DNA of 64,000 nt from Methylobacillus flagellatus_A (GTDB taxonomy: Bacteria > Pseudomonadota > Gammaproteobacteria > Burkholderiales > Methylophilaceae): assembly GCF_031344055.1 (NCBI RefSeq), contig NZ_JADBEN010000001.1, one strand, 5' to 3'. The notes beneath the pieces were generated by a model that did not search any database, was not told the DNA's origin, and worked only from the letters and a program-made list of their open reading frames with translations. This document shows positions 51,128 through 59,598 of this stretch, in pieces. How positions within the stretch are numbered: position 1 is the stretch's first letter; each line of letters opens with the position of its first letter. A program made the position numbers and the translations under genes.

Positions 51128-52494
51128 TGTTGAATCGCCGTGATTTTTTCAGGCTCGGAGCGGCTGCCGTAGCTGCGGGCACGGTCAGCAAGGTGGCGAT
51201 GGCAGCTTTGCCGGAAATTGCCAGCATGGGCAGCGCAGAAACCCAGGTGCCCCGCGCGCCTGGCAACGGCAGGCCTTTTCACCCGGTGGTGACCTTGAAT
51301 GGCTGGAGCCTGCCGTGGCGCATGCGCGATGGCGTCAAGGAGTTCCACCTGGTGGCGGAACCCGTGGTGCGGGAGATCGCGCCCGGCATGCAGGCGCATC
51401 TGTGGGGTTACAACGGCCAGAGCCCTGGGCCGACGATCGAGGTGGTGGAGGGGGATCGTGTGCGCATCTACGTTACCAATCGCCTGCCGGAGGCAACCAG
51501 CGTCCACTGGCACGGGCAGCGCCTGCCCAACGGCATGGACGGCGTGAGCGGCCTCACGCAACCGGCGATCCCGGCCGGCAAGACCTTTGTCTATGAGTTC
51601 GAGGCCAAGCGTGCCGGCACCTTTATGTACCATCCGCACGCCGACGAAATGGTACAGATGGCCATGGGCATGATGGGGTTCTGGGTCACGCACCCTAAAA
51701 ACCCCGATTTCATGCGCGTGGACCGGGACTATGTCTTCCTCATCAACGCCTATGACATTGACCCCGGCAGTTACACGCCCAAGGTGGCGACCATGCTGGA
51801 GCACAATCTCTGGACTTTCAACAGCCGCGTGTTCCCGGGCATCGCTCCCATGGTGGCCGGGCTGAACGAGCGGGTGCGCATACGCGTCGGCAACCTCAGC
51901 ATGACCAACCATCCTATCCACCTGCACGGGCACGAGTTTACCGTGACGGGGACTGACGGCGGCTGGGTCCCGCCTGCGGCGCGCTGGCCGGAAGTGACCG
52001 CCGATATCGCCGTCGGCCAGATGCGCGCGGTCGAGTTTGTCGCCGACGCGCCGGGGGACTGGGCTTTCCATTGCCACAAGAGCCACCATACCATGAACGC
52101 CATGGGCCACCAGGTGCCGACCATGATAGGCGTCGAGCAGAAAGGGCTGGTCGACAAGATCACGCAGCTGCTGCCGGACTACATGCCCATGGGGGAAAGC
52201 GGCATGGCGGAAATGGGCGAGATGGACATGCCGTTGCCGGAAAATACCCTGCCGATGATGAGCGGCAAGGGCCAGTTCGGGGACATGCACATGGGCGGCA
52301 TGTTTACTGCGGTCAAGGTGCGTGCGGGATTGAAGGCCGGAGATTACAGCGATCCGGGAGATTACCCGAATCCCCCCGGCACTGTGGCGCACGAAGTCGA
52401 CGCCAGCGGGGTGCCGGTGAGCAGGGCGCCCGCTGCAAACGGCGAGGGGCATACCTTGCATATCAGGAAGCCGGGCGGACATGAAGGGCATTAG
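51124..52494 (+). CDS. Tat-exported multicopper oxidase
   Basis: A 456-residue oxidase with a twin-arginine signal (NRRDFFRLGAAAVAAG) and the four copper-binding segments HWHGQRLPNGMDG, YHPHADEM, NHPIHLHGHEF and HCHKSHHTMNAM. The type 1 ligands are Cys, His five residues on and Met ten on. A Met-rich tail (MPMGESGMAEMGEMDM, then MHMGGMF) resembles the Cu(I)-binding parts of CueO and PcoA. It probably oxidises Cu(I) to the less toxic Cu(II) in the periplasm. It is coupled to the TolC-like gene by an overlapping start. Confidence 0.9.
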   Translation: MMLNRRDFFRLGAAAVAAGTVSKVAMAALPEIASMGSAETQVPRAPGNGRPFHPVVTLNGWSLPWRMRDGVKEFHLVAEPVVREIAPGMQAHLWGYNGQSPGPTIEVVEGDRVRIYVTNRLPEATSVHWHGQRLPNGMDGVSGLTQPAIPAGKTFVYEFEAKRAGTFMYHPHADEMVQMAMGMMGFWVTHPKNPDFMRVDRDYVFLINAYDIDPGSYTPKVATMLEHNLWTFNSRVFPGIAPMVAGLNERVRIRVGNLSMTNHPIHLHGHEFTVTGTDGGWVPPAARWPEVTADIAVGQMRAVEFVADAPGDWAFHCHKSHHTMNAMGHQVPTMIGVEQKGLVDKITQLLPDYMPMGESGMAEMGEMDMPLPENTLPMMSGKGQFGDMHMGGMFTAVKVRAGLKAGDYSDPGDYPNPPGTVAHEVDASGVPVSRAPAANGEGHTLHIRKPGGHEGH

Positions 52495-52522
52495 CGTCAC
52501 GCCCTCCGGGTTGATGCGGCCG

Positions 52523-52714
52523 CTATTCAGGCGTGTAGCCGGCTTCGCTGATCGCATCGCGAAAGCGGGCGATATCGGCGCTGCTGTCTATATGCACGGC
52601 CTTTTCCGCGAGGTCCACCGTGACTTTTGCCTGCGGGTCGACCGCCTGCGCAGCCTGGGTGATCGCCTGTACGCAATGATTGCAGCTCATGTCGTTGACC
52701 TTGAATGTATGCAT
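52523..52714 (-). CDS. copZ: Copper chaperone CopZ-like, heavy-metal-associated domain
   Basis: A 63-residue single HMA domain with the metal motif MSCNHC and the GYTPE end typical of CopZ/Atx1. It should carry Cu(I) in the cytoplasm to the CopA ATPase encoded divergently. GGAG lies six bases before the ATG. Its promoter has the 19-base spacer and internal dyad of MerR/CueR control. It converges on the multicopper oxidase with a 28-base gap. Confidence 0.88.
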   Translation of the reverse strand: MHTFKVNDMSCNHCVQAITQAAQAVDPQAKVTVDLAEKAVHIDSSADIARFRDAISEAGYTPE

Positions 52715-52762
52715 GAAAAGCTCCAGATTGAAAATTGAGGATTGGTTGGATACAGGCGCAAC

Positions 52763-52793
52763 AGTATGCGCCTTTCCCGCATGGTAAAGTCAA
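52763..52793 (-). promoter_or_regulatory. CueR-type promoter of copZ (19-base spacer)
   Basis: On the minus strand: TTGACT (52793-52788), 19 bases, CATACT (52768-52763). Within the spacer CTTTACC-ATGC-GGGAAAG (52789-52772) is an inverted repeat with one mismatch. It lies where MerR-family activators such as CueR bind and untwist the over-long spacer. No cueR gene is in the window. Confidence 0.78.
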
Positions 52794-52848
52794 GCCTTCG
52801 TCTTGTGAGAAGCCCGTGCAAGATTGATATGATAAGGAAGTTGCCGCG

Positions 52849-55056
52849 ATGACAAAGCAGCCACCATTGGAAAAACTGGATTTCGCCATTACCGGCATGA
52901 CTTGCGCGGCTTGTGCCGGGCGCATCGAGAAATCCTTGAACAAGCTGCCGGGCGTGCAGCTGGCGAATGTCAACCTGGCAACCGAAAAAGCGCATGTGGA
53001 AGCGGTTGGCGCCGACCTGGCGCAACAGGTCGAGCAGGCGGTGTCCAAGCTGGGCTACCAGGCCCGCCTGATCAGGCCGGACGCGCCCATTGCGCCGGTC
53101 GAGGATGTCCAGGGCGGCTGGAGGGTGGGCCTCGCCGCCTTGTTGACCTTGCCGCTGGTGCTGCCGATGGTGGGAATGCTGCTGGGACAGCACTGGATGC
53201 TGCCCGGCTGGGTGCAGTGGTTGCTGGCAACGCCGGTGCAGTTCTGGCTGGGCGCCCGGTTCTACCGTGCGGGCTGGAAGGCCGCGATCAATCTCTCGGG
53301 CAATATGGATTTGCTTGTCGCTATCGGGACTTCCGCAGCTTACGGGCTTTCCGTGTACCTGCTCTGGCAGCACTCCGCGCACCTGTATTTCGAGGCCAGC
53401 AGCGCCGTGATCACCCTGGTCCTGCTGGGCAAGTGGCTGGAAAGCCGGGCCAAGCGCCAGACTACCGAGGCGATACGCGCATTGCAGTCGCTGCGCCCGG
53501 ATACTGCGCGCATCCGCCGCAACGGCCTCGAGCAGGATGTGCCATTGGCCGAAGTCATGGTAAGCGACATGGTGCTGGTGCGTCCGGGGGAGCGGGTGCC
53601 TGTGGACGGGGAGATACGCGAAGGGGGCAGCCATCTTGATGAATCCATGCTCACCGGCGAAAGCGTGCCGGTCAAGAAAGGCGTGGGGGGCAAGGTGACA
53701 GGCGGCGCCGTGAACCTGGACGGCGTGTTGCTGGTGGAGACGACGGCGATCGGCGCAGAGACGACCCTTTCCCGCATCATCCGCATGGTGGAGGATGCGC
53801 AGATCGCCAAGCCGGCCATTCAGCGCTTGGTCGACAAGGTGAGCGCCGTATTCGTGCCGCTGGTCTTGCTGATTGCCGCGCTGACGTTGGCGGGGTGGGT
53901 GTGGCACGACGGGCAGTGGGAGCAGGCGGTGCTCAATGCGGTGGCGGTGCTGGTGATTGCCTGCCCTTGCGCGCTCGGGCTGGCGACGCCTACTGCCATC
54001 ATGGCCGGGACAGGCGTCGCGGCGCGTTACGGCATCCTCATCAAGGATGCGGATGCGCTGGAGCTGGCGCATCGGATCGATACGGTGGCATTCGACAAGA
54101 CCGGCACGCTGACGGTGGGCAAGCCTCGTGTAGCCAAGGTGGCCAGCATGCCGGGGCGGGAGCTTCAATTGCTCAGGCTGGCGGCTGCACTGGAACGGGG
54201 CAGCCACCATCCGTTGGCCGTGGCGGTACTGGAGCATGCACAAGCTGCAGGGATCGAGGCTGCCACTGCGACAGATGCCGTGGCATTGCCGGGCAGCGGC
54301 CTGATGGCGAAGGTCGATGGCCGTCGCGTCTGGCTGGGCAACCAGCGTGCCATGCAGCAGGCGGGCGTATCGACGGAAGGCATGCAAGCCGAGCTTGCGT
54401 CGCTGAAGGAACACGGGTACACCATTTCCTGGCTCGCTGCGGATAACGACGTCGGGCAGCCTGAGCTGCTTGGCCTCATGGCATTCGGCGATGAGCTCAA
54501 GTCCGAGGCTGCGGCGTCGATACAGCATCTACACGCGCTCGGCATCAGGGTGTTGCTCTTGACTGGCGACAACCCGGCCAGCGCGGAGCGCATCAGCCGG
54601 CAACTGGAGCTTGACGAGGTGTACGCAGAGCAGTTGCCTGATACCAAGGCATCAGTCGTGACGGGTTTGCGCCAACGGGACAGGGTGGTGGCCATGGTCG
54701 GGGATGGCATCAATGATGCGCCTGCGCTGGCTGCGGCGGATATTGGCTTTGCCATGTCCAGCGGGACGGATGTCGCGATGCATACCGCAGCCGTCACCTT
54801 GATGCGTAGCAGCCCATTGCTGGTGGCGGATACGATCGCGATTTCGCGCCGAACTTACAGCAAGATACGGCAGAACCTGTTTTGGGCGTTCATTTACAAC
54901 CTGGTGGGGATCCCGCTGGCGGCCATGGGCTTGCTGAACCCCGTGGTGGCCGGTGCGGCGATGGCGTTGAGCTCGGCCAGCGTGGTCACCAACGCCTTGA
55001 TGTTGCGGCGATGGCGGCCTGTAGGAATGGCGCGTTCAGGGGGTGATGGCGATTGA
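52849..55056 (+). CDS. copA: Copper-exporting P-type ATPase CopA
   Basis: A 735-residue P1B-1 ATPase exporting Cu(I) from the cytoplasm. It has one N-terminal HMA domain (GMTCAACAGRIE), the membrane metal motif CPC in VIACPCALGLATPTAIMAG, the actuator motif LTGESVPV, phosphorylation DKTGTLTVGKP, the nucleotide-domain HP in SHHPLAVAV, and GDGINDAPALAAADIG. AAGGAAG precedes the ATG. It is divergent from copZ across 134 bases. Together with the periplasmic oxidase and His-rich proteins it forms a two-compartment copper defence. Confidence 0.96.
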   Translation: MTKQPPLEKLDFAITGMTCAACAGRIEKSLNKLPGVQLANVNLATEKAHVEAVGADLAQQVEQAVSKLGYQARLIRPDAPIAPVEDVQGGWRVGLAALLTLPLVLPMVGMLLGQHWMLPGWVQWLLATPVQFWLGARFYRAGWKAAINLSGNMDLLVAIGTSAAYGLSVYLLWQHSAHLYFEASSAVITLVLLGKWLESRAKRQTTEAIRALQSLRPDTARIRRNGLEQDVPLAEVMVSDMVLVRPGERVPVDGEIREGGSHLDESMLTGESVPVKKGVGGKVTGGAVNLDGVLLVETTAIGAETTLSRIIRMVEDAQIAKPAIQRLVDKVSAVFVPLVLLIAALTLAGWVWHDGQWEQAVLNAVAVLVIACPCALGLATPTAIMAGTGVAARYGILIKDADALELAHRIDTVAFDKTGTLTVGKPRVAKVASMPGRELQLLRLAAALERGSHHPLAVAVLEHAQAAGIEAATATDAVALPGSGLMAKVDGRRVWLGNQRAMQQAGVSTEGMQAELASLKEHGYTISWLAADNDVGQPELLGLMAFGDELKSEAAASIQHLHALGIRVLLLTGDNPASAERISRQLELDEVYAEQLPDTKASVVTGLRQRDRVVAMVGDGINDAPALAAADIGFAMSSGTDVAMHTAAVTLMRSSPLLVADTIAISRRTYSKIRQNLFWAFIYNLVGIPLAAMGLLNPVVAGAAMALSSASVVTNALMLRRWRPVGMARSGGDGD

Positions 55057-55367
55057 CCGGGTATTGTGGAATATTAATTGCTTGAGTTCCATTGCTTGAA
55101 CTGCTTCATGGGGGGGATAGCGCTTTTAGGGTGTGATTCAATGCCGGAATCGGATATCCGGTATTCGATACTTAATAAAAATTAGCTGAATGATGCAAGT
55201 GCGGCCGCCGCCCAGGCGCCCGCCTCAAACGCTCAGTTCATGCGTATGGATCGGCAAGGCCCGGTAAAACTTTTTATGCTGGGGTCGGCGGCAGCATTGT
55301 AGAATGCTCAGCCAAGCATGGAGGCCTTCTGGTCGGCCGGTTCATACAGCTTCATTCAGGGGAGGGA
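55057..55367. other. Intergenic region without a gene
   Basis: A 311-base gap between copA and the next gene. It contains a tandem repeat of the octamer TTGCTTGA, with copies about six bases apart near 55080-55100, and the palindrome CGGATATCCG at 55151-55160. No terminator with a T tract, no RNA gene and no coding frame with a ribosome binding site was seen. Confidence 0.4.
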
Positions 55368-57035
55368 ATGGTTGCGTTCATGCCATTGATGGTGAAAGCC
55401 ATGCCGATCAAGCGCTGGACTATGCGCTGGCTGTTATCATGCCTGTTGGCGTGCCAAGTGCTATTGGCACACGCCCAACCGTTGGCAGGGAGCGGCACGT
55501 GGTATGAAGCCGTCGAGCATGACGGCTCGAAAGAGGCATGGCACGAACAGGACCGATTGAAACCTGTCGCCAGCCCCGCCAAAACCGGCGGGTATTTCAT
55601 CTACAAGGCTGCATTCGACCTGGCGAAGACTGGGCATTACGTCATCGATTTCGACAGCTCCAGCGTCATCGGCCATTTTACCCACCATATCTATAATGCC
55701 GCGGGGGAGCAGGTGGCGGAGCTCAAAGGCGGAATACAATCCCGCGTCGCCAACCCCTACATGCTGCGCCATGGGCGCGACATCATGCTGCCGGCAGGGC
55801 GCTACGAACTGGTGAGCGAGGTCAGCGCGCCGTTTTTCCTTGCCCATCCGCAGCCCTACATCGCCACGCTCCCGGAATACCAGCAGTCGATCAAGTTCGG
55901 CAACGCCGTCGTACTGGTGTCGTACGGCGCCATGCTGATCCTCGCGATCTACTACGCCGCCCTGGGCTATATCCGCAAGCAGGCAACGGACCGCATGTAC
56001 GCCCTGTTCATCCTGGGCAACATTTTCTATAACGGCACGGCATTGTTGATCCTGCCCGACTTGTTCGGCGTGCATTGGTTTTACCTGATCAGTTTTCCCA
56101 TCCTGTTCTCCAATATCGCCTATGTCTATTTCGTGATCTACCTGCTCGAGCTGCGCAGGTATTCCGATTCCAAGCTGTGCCGGCTGGGGCACGGCATTAT
56201 TTTCCTGCTCGCACTGTTCATTCCGGCAGCCCTGATCTGGCCCAATATTTCGCTGGAGCTTGCGCGGGTCGGGGTCGGCATGATCATGCTGTATGGATTG
56301 ACGGCGGGGATCAGGAAGGCATGGCGCGGAAACCTGCTCGCGAAATACTACCTGGGCGCGATTTCGGCCTTTTTCGTGATTGGCGCGTATTCCATCACCA
56401 ATACGCGCGTGAGCGGGTCGCAGACTTTCTATATAGAGCACCTGGGGATGCTGGCGGTGACGGTCGAAATGGTGCTGCTGGCCCTGGTGTTGGCGCGCCA
56501 GTTTGCCTTGCTCAACTATGAAAAGGAGCATGCCCTGACGCTGTCGAAGCGGCACCTGAAGATCGCCCATACCGATGCCCTGACCGAGCTGCCCAACCGT
56601 TACGCGCTGGACCAGGAGTTGTCCGCGCTGCCGGTCGACGGCGTGCTGGTCTTCATTGATATCGACGGCCTCAAGTTCTACAACGACAACTACGGCCACA
56701 AGCGCGGTGACGAACTGCTGCGTTCTTTTGCCTACACGGTGAATGAGGCGCTCGGCGAATTGGGCGTCCTGCATCGGATCGGCGGGGACGAGTTTGCGAT
56801 TACCAGTCCGCAAGGTAATGTGCAAAAGCTGGAGGCATGCCTGGCGAGGTCTATCGATATGCTGCGGAAGCAGGGGTTCGAGTTTGCGGGCATGAGTTAC
56901 GGCATCGCCCATGCCATGGAAAGCCGCGACAGCAACATGCTCAAGTATCTGGCGGACACGCGCATGTATGCGCAGAAGCGCGAGCGCCAGCGTAGTGCCG
57001 AGCAACATCCGAGAAAAACAACGACAATCGTTTGA
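55368..57035 (+). CDS. 7TM-DISM diguanylate cyclase
   Basis: A 555-residue protein: an N-terminal signal segment, a periplasmic 7TMR-DISM extracellular domain of about 140 residues, seven predicted membrane helices (about 180-385), a short coiled coil and a C-terminal GGDEF domain with RIGGDEFAIT (about residue 470). It should make c-di-GMP in response to an outside ligand; DISM domains often bind carbohydrates. No RxxD inhibitory site is obvious. The start is uncertain: ATG 55368 lies only one base from a GGAGGG, and ATG 55401 would give a cleaner signal peptide. Confidence 0.85.
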   Translation: MVAFMPLMVKAMPIKRWTMRWLLSCLLACQVLLAHAQPLAGSGTWYEAVEHDGSKEAWHEQDRLKPVASPAKTGGYFIYKAAFDLAKTGHYVIDFDSSSVIGHFTHHIYNAAGEQVAELKGGIQSRVANPYMLRHGRDIMLPAGRYELVSEVSAPFFLAHPQPYIATLPEYQQSIKFGNAVVLVSYGAMLILAIYYAALGYIRKQATDRMYALFILGNIFYNGTALLILPDLFGVHWFYLISFPILFSNIAYVYFVIYLLELRRYSDSKLCRLGHGIIFLLALFIPAALIWPNISLELARVGVGMIMLYGLTAGIRKAWRGNLLAKYYLGAISAFFVIGAYSITNTRVSGSQTFYIEHLGMLAVTVEMVLLALVLARQFALLNYEKEHALTLSKRHLKIAHTDALTELPNRYALDQELSALPVDGVLVFIDIDGLKFYNDNYGHKRGDELLRSFAYTVNEALGELGVLHRIGGDEFAITSPQGNVQKLEACLARSIDMLRKQGFEFAGMSYGIAHAMESRDSNMLKYLADTRMYAQKRERQRSAEQHPRKTTTIV

Positions 57036-57053
57036 TCACAAGGAGGATAAAAA

Positions 57054-58199
57054 ATGAAGAAATGGCCTTTGCTTTGGCCCGTGCTGGTCTGTCTGGCACT
57101 GCCATTGATCGCTGCATGGTTCGCCTATCCCGATACCCATCTGCCGCCGGGGTTCGGCGTATTCCCGCCGGATTACGACCAACCCGTGCCGGGGTTCAAC
57201 CTGACGATATTCATCGTCATTGCCCTGGTGGAAACCGCCTTCGGCATTTTCCTGCTGTTCCCGGGCTGGTTCGGCTTCAAGCCCGTCCCGCCTGCACCTA
57301 AGCCGGCTAAAAAGCCGTTCCCGTTCTGGTTCTGGATAGGCGCGGCATTCACCCTGTTCTTCTGGTGGCTGATGTGGGCGCGCGTCACGCCATTCGGCAA
57401 CCTGGTCTATTATGCCTTCAGCCCGATGTGGTGGGGTTTCATCCTGGTGCTGGATGGTTGGACCTACCGGCGCAACAATGGCGTCTCGCTGCTGTCCAGC
57501 AAGCCGAAAACCTTCGCCATCAGTGCGCTGGTATCGGTATTCGGCTGGCTGTTCTTCGAGTATTACGACTATTTCGTGCTGGGGAACTGGTATTACCCCA
57601 ATACGCACATTCCCGGCTTGTCGCACGGCTTGATCGTGGCCTTGTTCCTCATTGCCTACACCACCGTGTGGCCCGCTATCTTTGAATGGTACACATTGCT
57701 CAAGACCTGTCCAAAACTGGCTAGCCGCTATAGCCAGGGCCCGAAGCTGGCATTGCCTGCCTGGCTGTTGATCTGGGGCGGGTTTGCGCTGATTTTCCTC
57801 ATGACCTTCCTGCCTTACCCATTGTTCTGGGTAGTATGGATCGGACCGTTCGCAGTGGTGGCGGGCATACTCATGCGCCTCAATATCTGGAACCCGGTCA
57901 GCGCGCTGGCCCAGGGCAACTGGACCCCGATGATCCTGGTGGCGCTGGCTTCGCTGTTCAACGGTTTCTTCTGGGAAGTATGGAACTACGGCAGCGCGCA
58001 TCCGTTGCCCGAATTACAGACCAATCCCAACTACTGGATCTACAACATTCCCTATGTCGACGTGATCCACATTTTTGCGGAAATGCCGTTGCTCGGCTTC
58101 TTCGGCTACCTGCCGTTCGGGGTGCTGGTATGGGTGGTGTTCATCTGGGCGGGCAAGGTGTTCGGTTTCGACTCCAGCATCGAGCTGGAGCAGAAGTAA
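57054..58199 (+). CDS. Multispan membrane protein, unknown function
   Basis: A 381-residue, very hydrophobic protein that I do not recognise. It has about ten membrane helices, an unusually high Trp, Phe, Tyr and Pro content (PFPFWFWIGAAFTLFFWWLMW; two FFWEVWNYG- and FFEYYDYF-like segments; YYPNTHIPG), and a short Pro/Lys linker near residue 80. The acidic-aromatic motifs FEYYDYF and FFWEVWNYG lie at the start of helices and recur about 130 residues apart, hinting at an internal duplication. AAGGAGG precedes the ATG. It follows the GGDEF gene by 18 bases and may be co-transcribed. Confidence 0.8.
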   Translation: MKKWPLLWPVLVCLALPLIAAWFAYPDTHLPPGFGVFPPDYDQPVPGFNLTIFIVIALVETAFGIFLLFPGWFGFKPVPPAPKPAKKPFPFWFWIGAAFTLFFWWLMWARVTPFGNLVYYAFSPMWWGFILVLDGWTYRRNNGVSLLSSKPKTFAISALVSVFGWLFFEYYDYFVLGNWYYPNTHIPGLSHGLIVALFLIAYTTVWPAIFEWYTLLKTCPKLASRYSQGPKLALPAWLLIWGGFALIFLMTFLPYPLFWVVWIGPFAVVAGILMRLNIWNPVSALAQGNWTPMILVALASLFNGFFWEVWNYGSAHPLPELQTNPNYWIYNIPYVDVIHIFAEMPLLGFFGYLPFGVLVWVVFIWAGKVFGFDSSIELEQK

Positions 58200-58235
58200 G
58201 GCCCCGGCATTGGGCGCGGCAAACGCGCCTGATGC

Positions 58236-59507
58236 CTATTGCCAGCGGCGGCTCAGCATGAAGTGCAGGAACAGGGCCTCGTTCCGCAGCTGGGCATCGC
58301 CGAATGGCAGCTCTCTATTGTTGTAGTTGACCTTCACCACCGGGGAGTACTCCAGACCGCCGGTGAACGTCCATTCGGGACTGAACTTGTAGGCGGCGCC
58401 AAAGGTGTAGTGGTGCTCGAGTATGCCCGCGATGAACGGCGTGGTGGACGCCCTGGGCATGGGATTGCGCCCGTAGTTGTATCCGGCATAGAGCGTGGTC
58501 TTGTCATTCAGTTCGTGGGCGAGTCCCAGCGCCAATACCACCTGGTCATGCCAATCCATGCGGTTGCTGCTTGTGATTCGGGAGGGCGCGAATGCGCTGT
58601 CCGGATTGCGGGCGGTCAGCGTGGTGGACTTCAGCGCCTCGGACCAGTTGATCCAGTTGAGCTTAAAGGCGAGCAACCAATCGGCATCGGGCTTCCATGC
58701 CAGGCCGACCGCCACTTCCCTCGGTGTGGCAAAACCGTCCAGCTTGGCGTCGTCGTAATGGAATGTCTGGGTCCCGGCATTGAGCGAGAACGACCCTCCG
58801 GTGAGGGGCAGCTTGGTTTTTTCCGTGTAAGCCGCACCAAGGGTCAATGTGGGGCTGAGTTTGTACTGCAGGCCGATCTTGAAGTTGGGGCGTATGCCGT
58901 CGGCATCCTCCAGCTTGATGCCGCCAATGCCGGGGGAGTCGCGATAAAGCGACTGTTGGATACTGGCGTAGGTTAACCCTACGGTGGTTCCCAGCGATAG
59001 CCGCTCAGTCACCTGGCAGCCTATGCCGACACCAATCTTGGCAATCCCGAACTTGGCAGAGAAATTATCCTGGCCGTTCTGTGATGTATTGATGTGGCGG
59101 AATACGCCGCCGGCGCCTCCCTGCACGAAGGTGCCGACTCCGGCCGTACATGGCAGGCTTTCCAGGGATTGCACATAACCGCCTCCCGCCAAGGGCGTGT
59201 AACGGTTGGAGGCATGCACGTCGCTGCCGTGTTGATCCGCATGCGATAAGTCCAATGTGCGCAACACGCTGCCAAAACCGTCGAACGCCTTGCCCTGGAC
59301 CTGGGCGAGCCCGGCAGGATTGGTGTTGATGGCGGAGCTGTCGCGCGCCACCGCCACATCGGCGCCGCCCATGAGCAGCGATTCCGCCCCGAAACCTATC
59401 AGGTTGAACCCGTTGGTGGCGTGGGCCGGCATCGCCAGCGTGAATAACAAGGTTGCCGCTCCCCGGCCCGCTTGCCGCGCCGTCAAGCGCATGAAACTGG
59501 TTGTCAT
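58236..59507 (-). CDS. OmpP1/FadL-family outer-membrane transporter
   Basis: A 423-residue outer-membrane beta-barrel: a signal peptide ending PAHA, the mature start TNGFNLIGFGAESLLMGGADVAVARDSSAINTNPAGLA (the FadL plug pattern with NPAGL), aromatic-ending strands, and a C-terminal Trp-Gln. FadL proteins pass hydrophobic compounds such as fatty acids or aromatics. It converges on the unknown membrane protein with a 36-base gap. Start ATG 59507; ATG 59492 is possible. Confidence 0.9.
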   Translation of the reverse strand: MTTSFMRLTARQAGRGAATLLFTLAMPAHATNGFNLIGFGAESLLMGGADVAVARDSSAINTNPAGLAQVQGKAFDGFGSVLRTLDLSHADQHGSDVHASNRYTPLAGGGYVQSLESLPCTAGVGTFVQGGAGGVFRHINTSQNGQDNFSAKFGIAKIGVGIGCQVTERLSLGTTVGLTYASIQQSLYRDSPGIGGIKLEDADGIRPNFKIGLQYKLSPTLTLGAAYTEKTKLPLTGGSFSLNAGTQTFHYDDAKLDGFATPREVAVGLAWKPDADWLLAFKLNWINWSEALKSTTLTARNPDSAFAPSRITSSNRMDWHDQVVLALGLAHELNDKTTLYAGYNYGRNPMPRASTTPFIAGILEHHYTFGAAYKFSPEWTFTGGLEYSPVVKVNYNNRELPFGDAQLRNEALFLHFMLSRRWQ

Positions 59508-59598
59508 TGAATTAATTGCCTGATTTATCAGTTGAATTTATAAATTTTTAGCGTGTTTTCATCATGGTGTAGGTATTCCAAGGTAAAATGCGGACGCT

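Noticed and set aside
52803..52833. TTGTGA-N19-TATGAT in front of copA as a second CueR-type promoter
   Set aside because: The -10 would be only 15 bases before the ATG, so transcription would start inside or after the AAGGAAG ribosome binding site, and there is no inverted repeat in the spacer.
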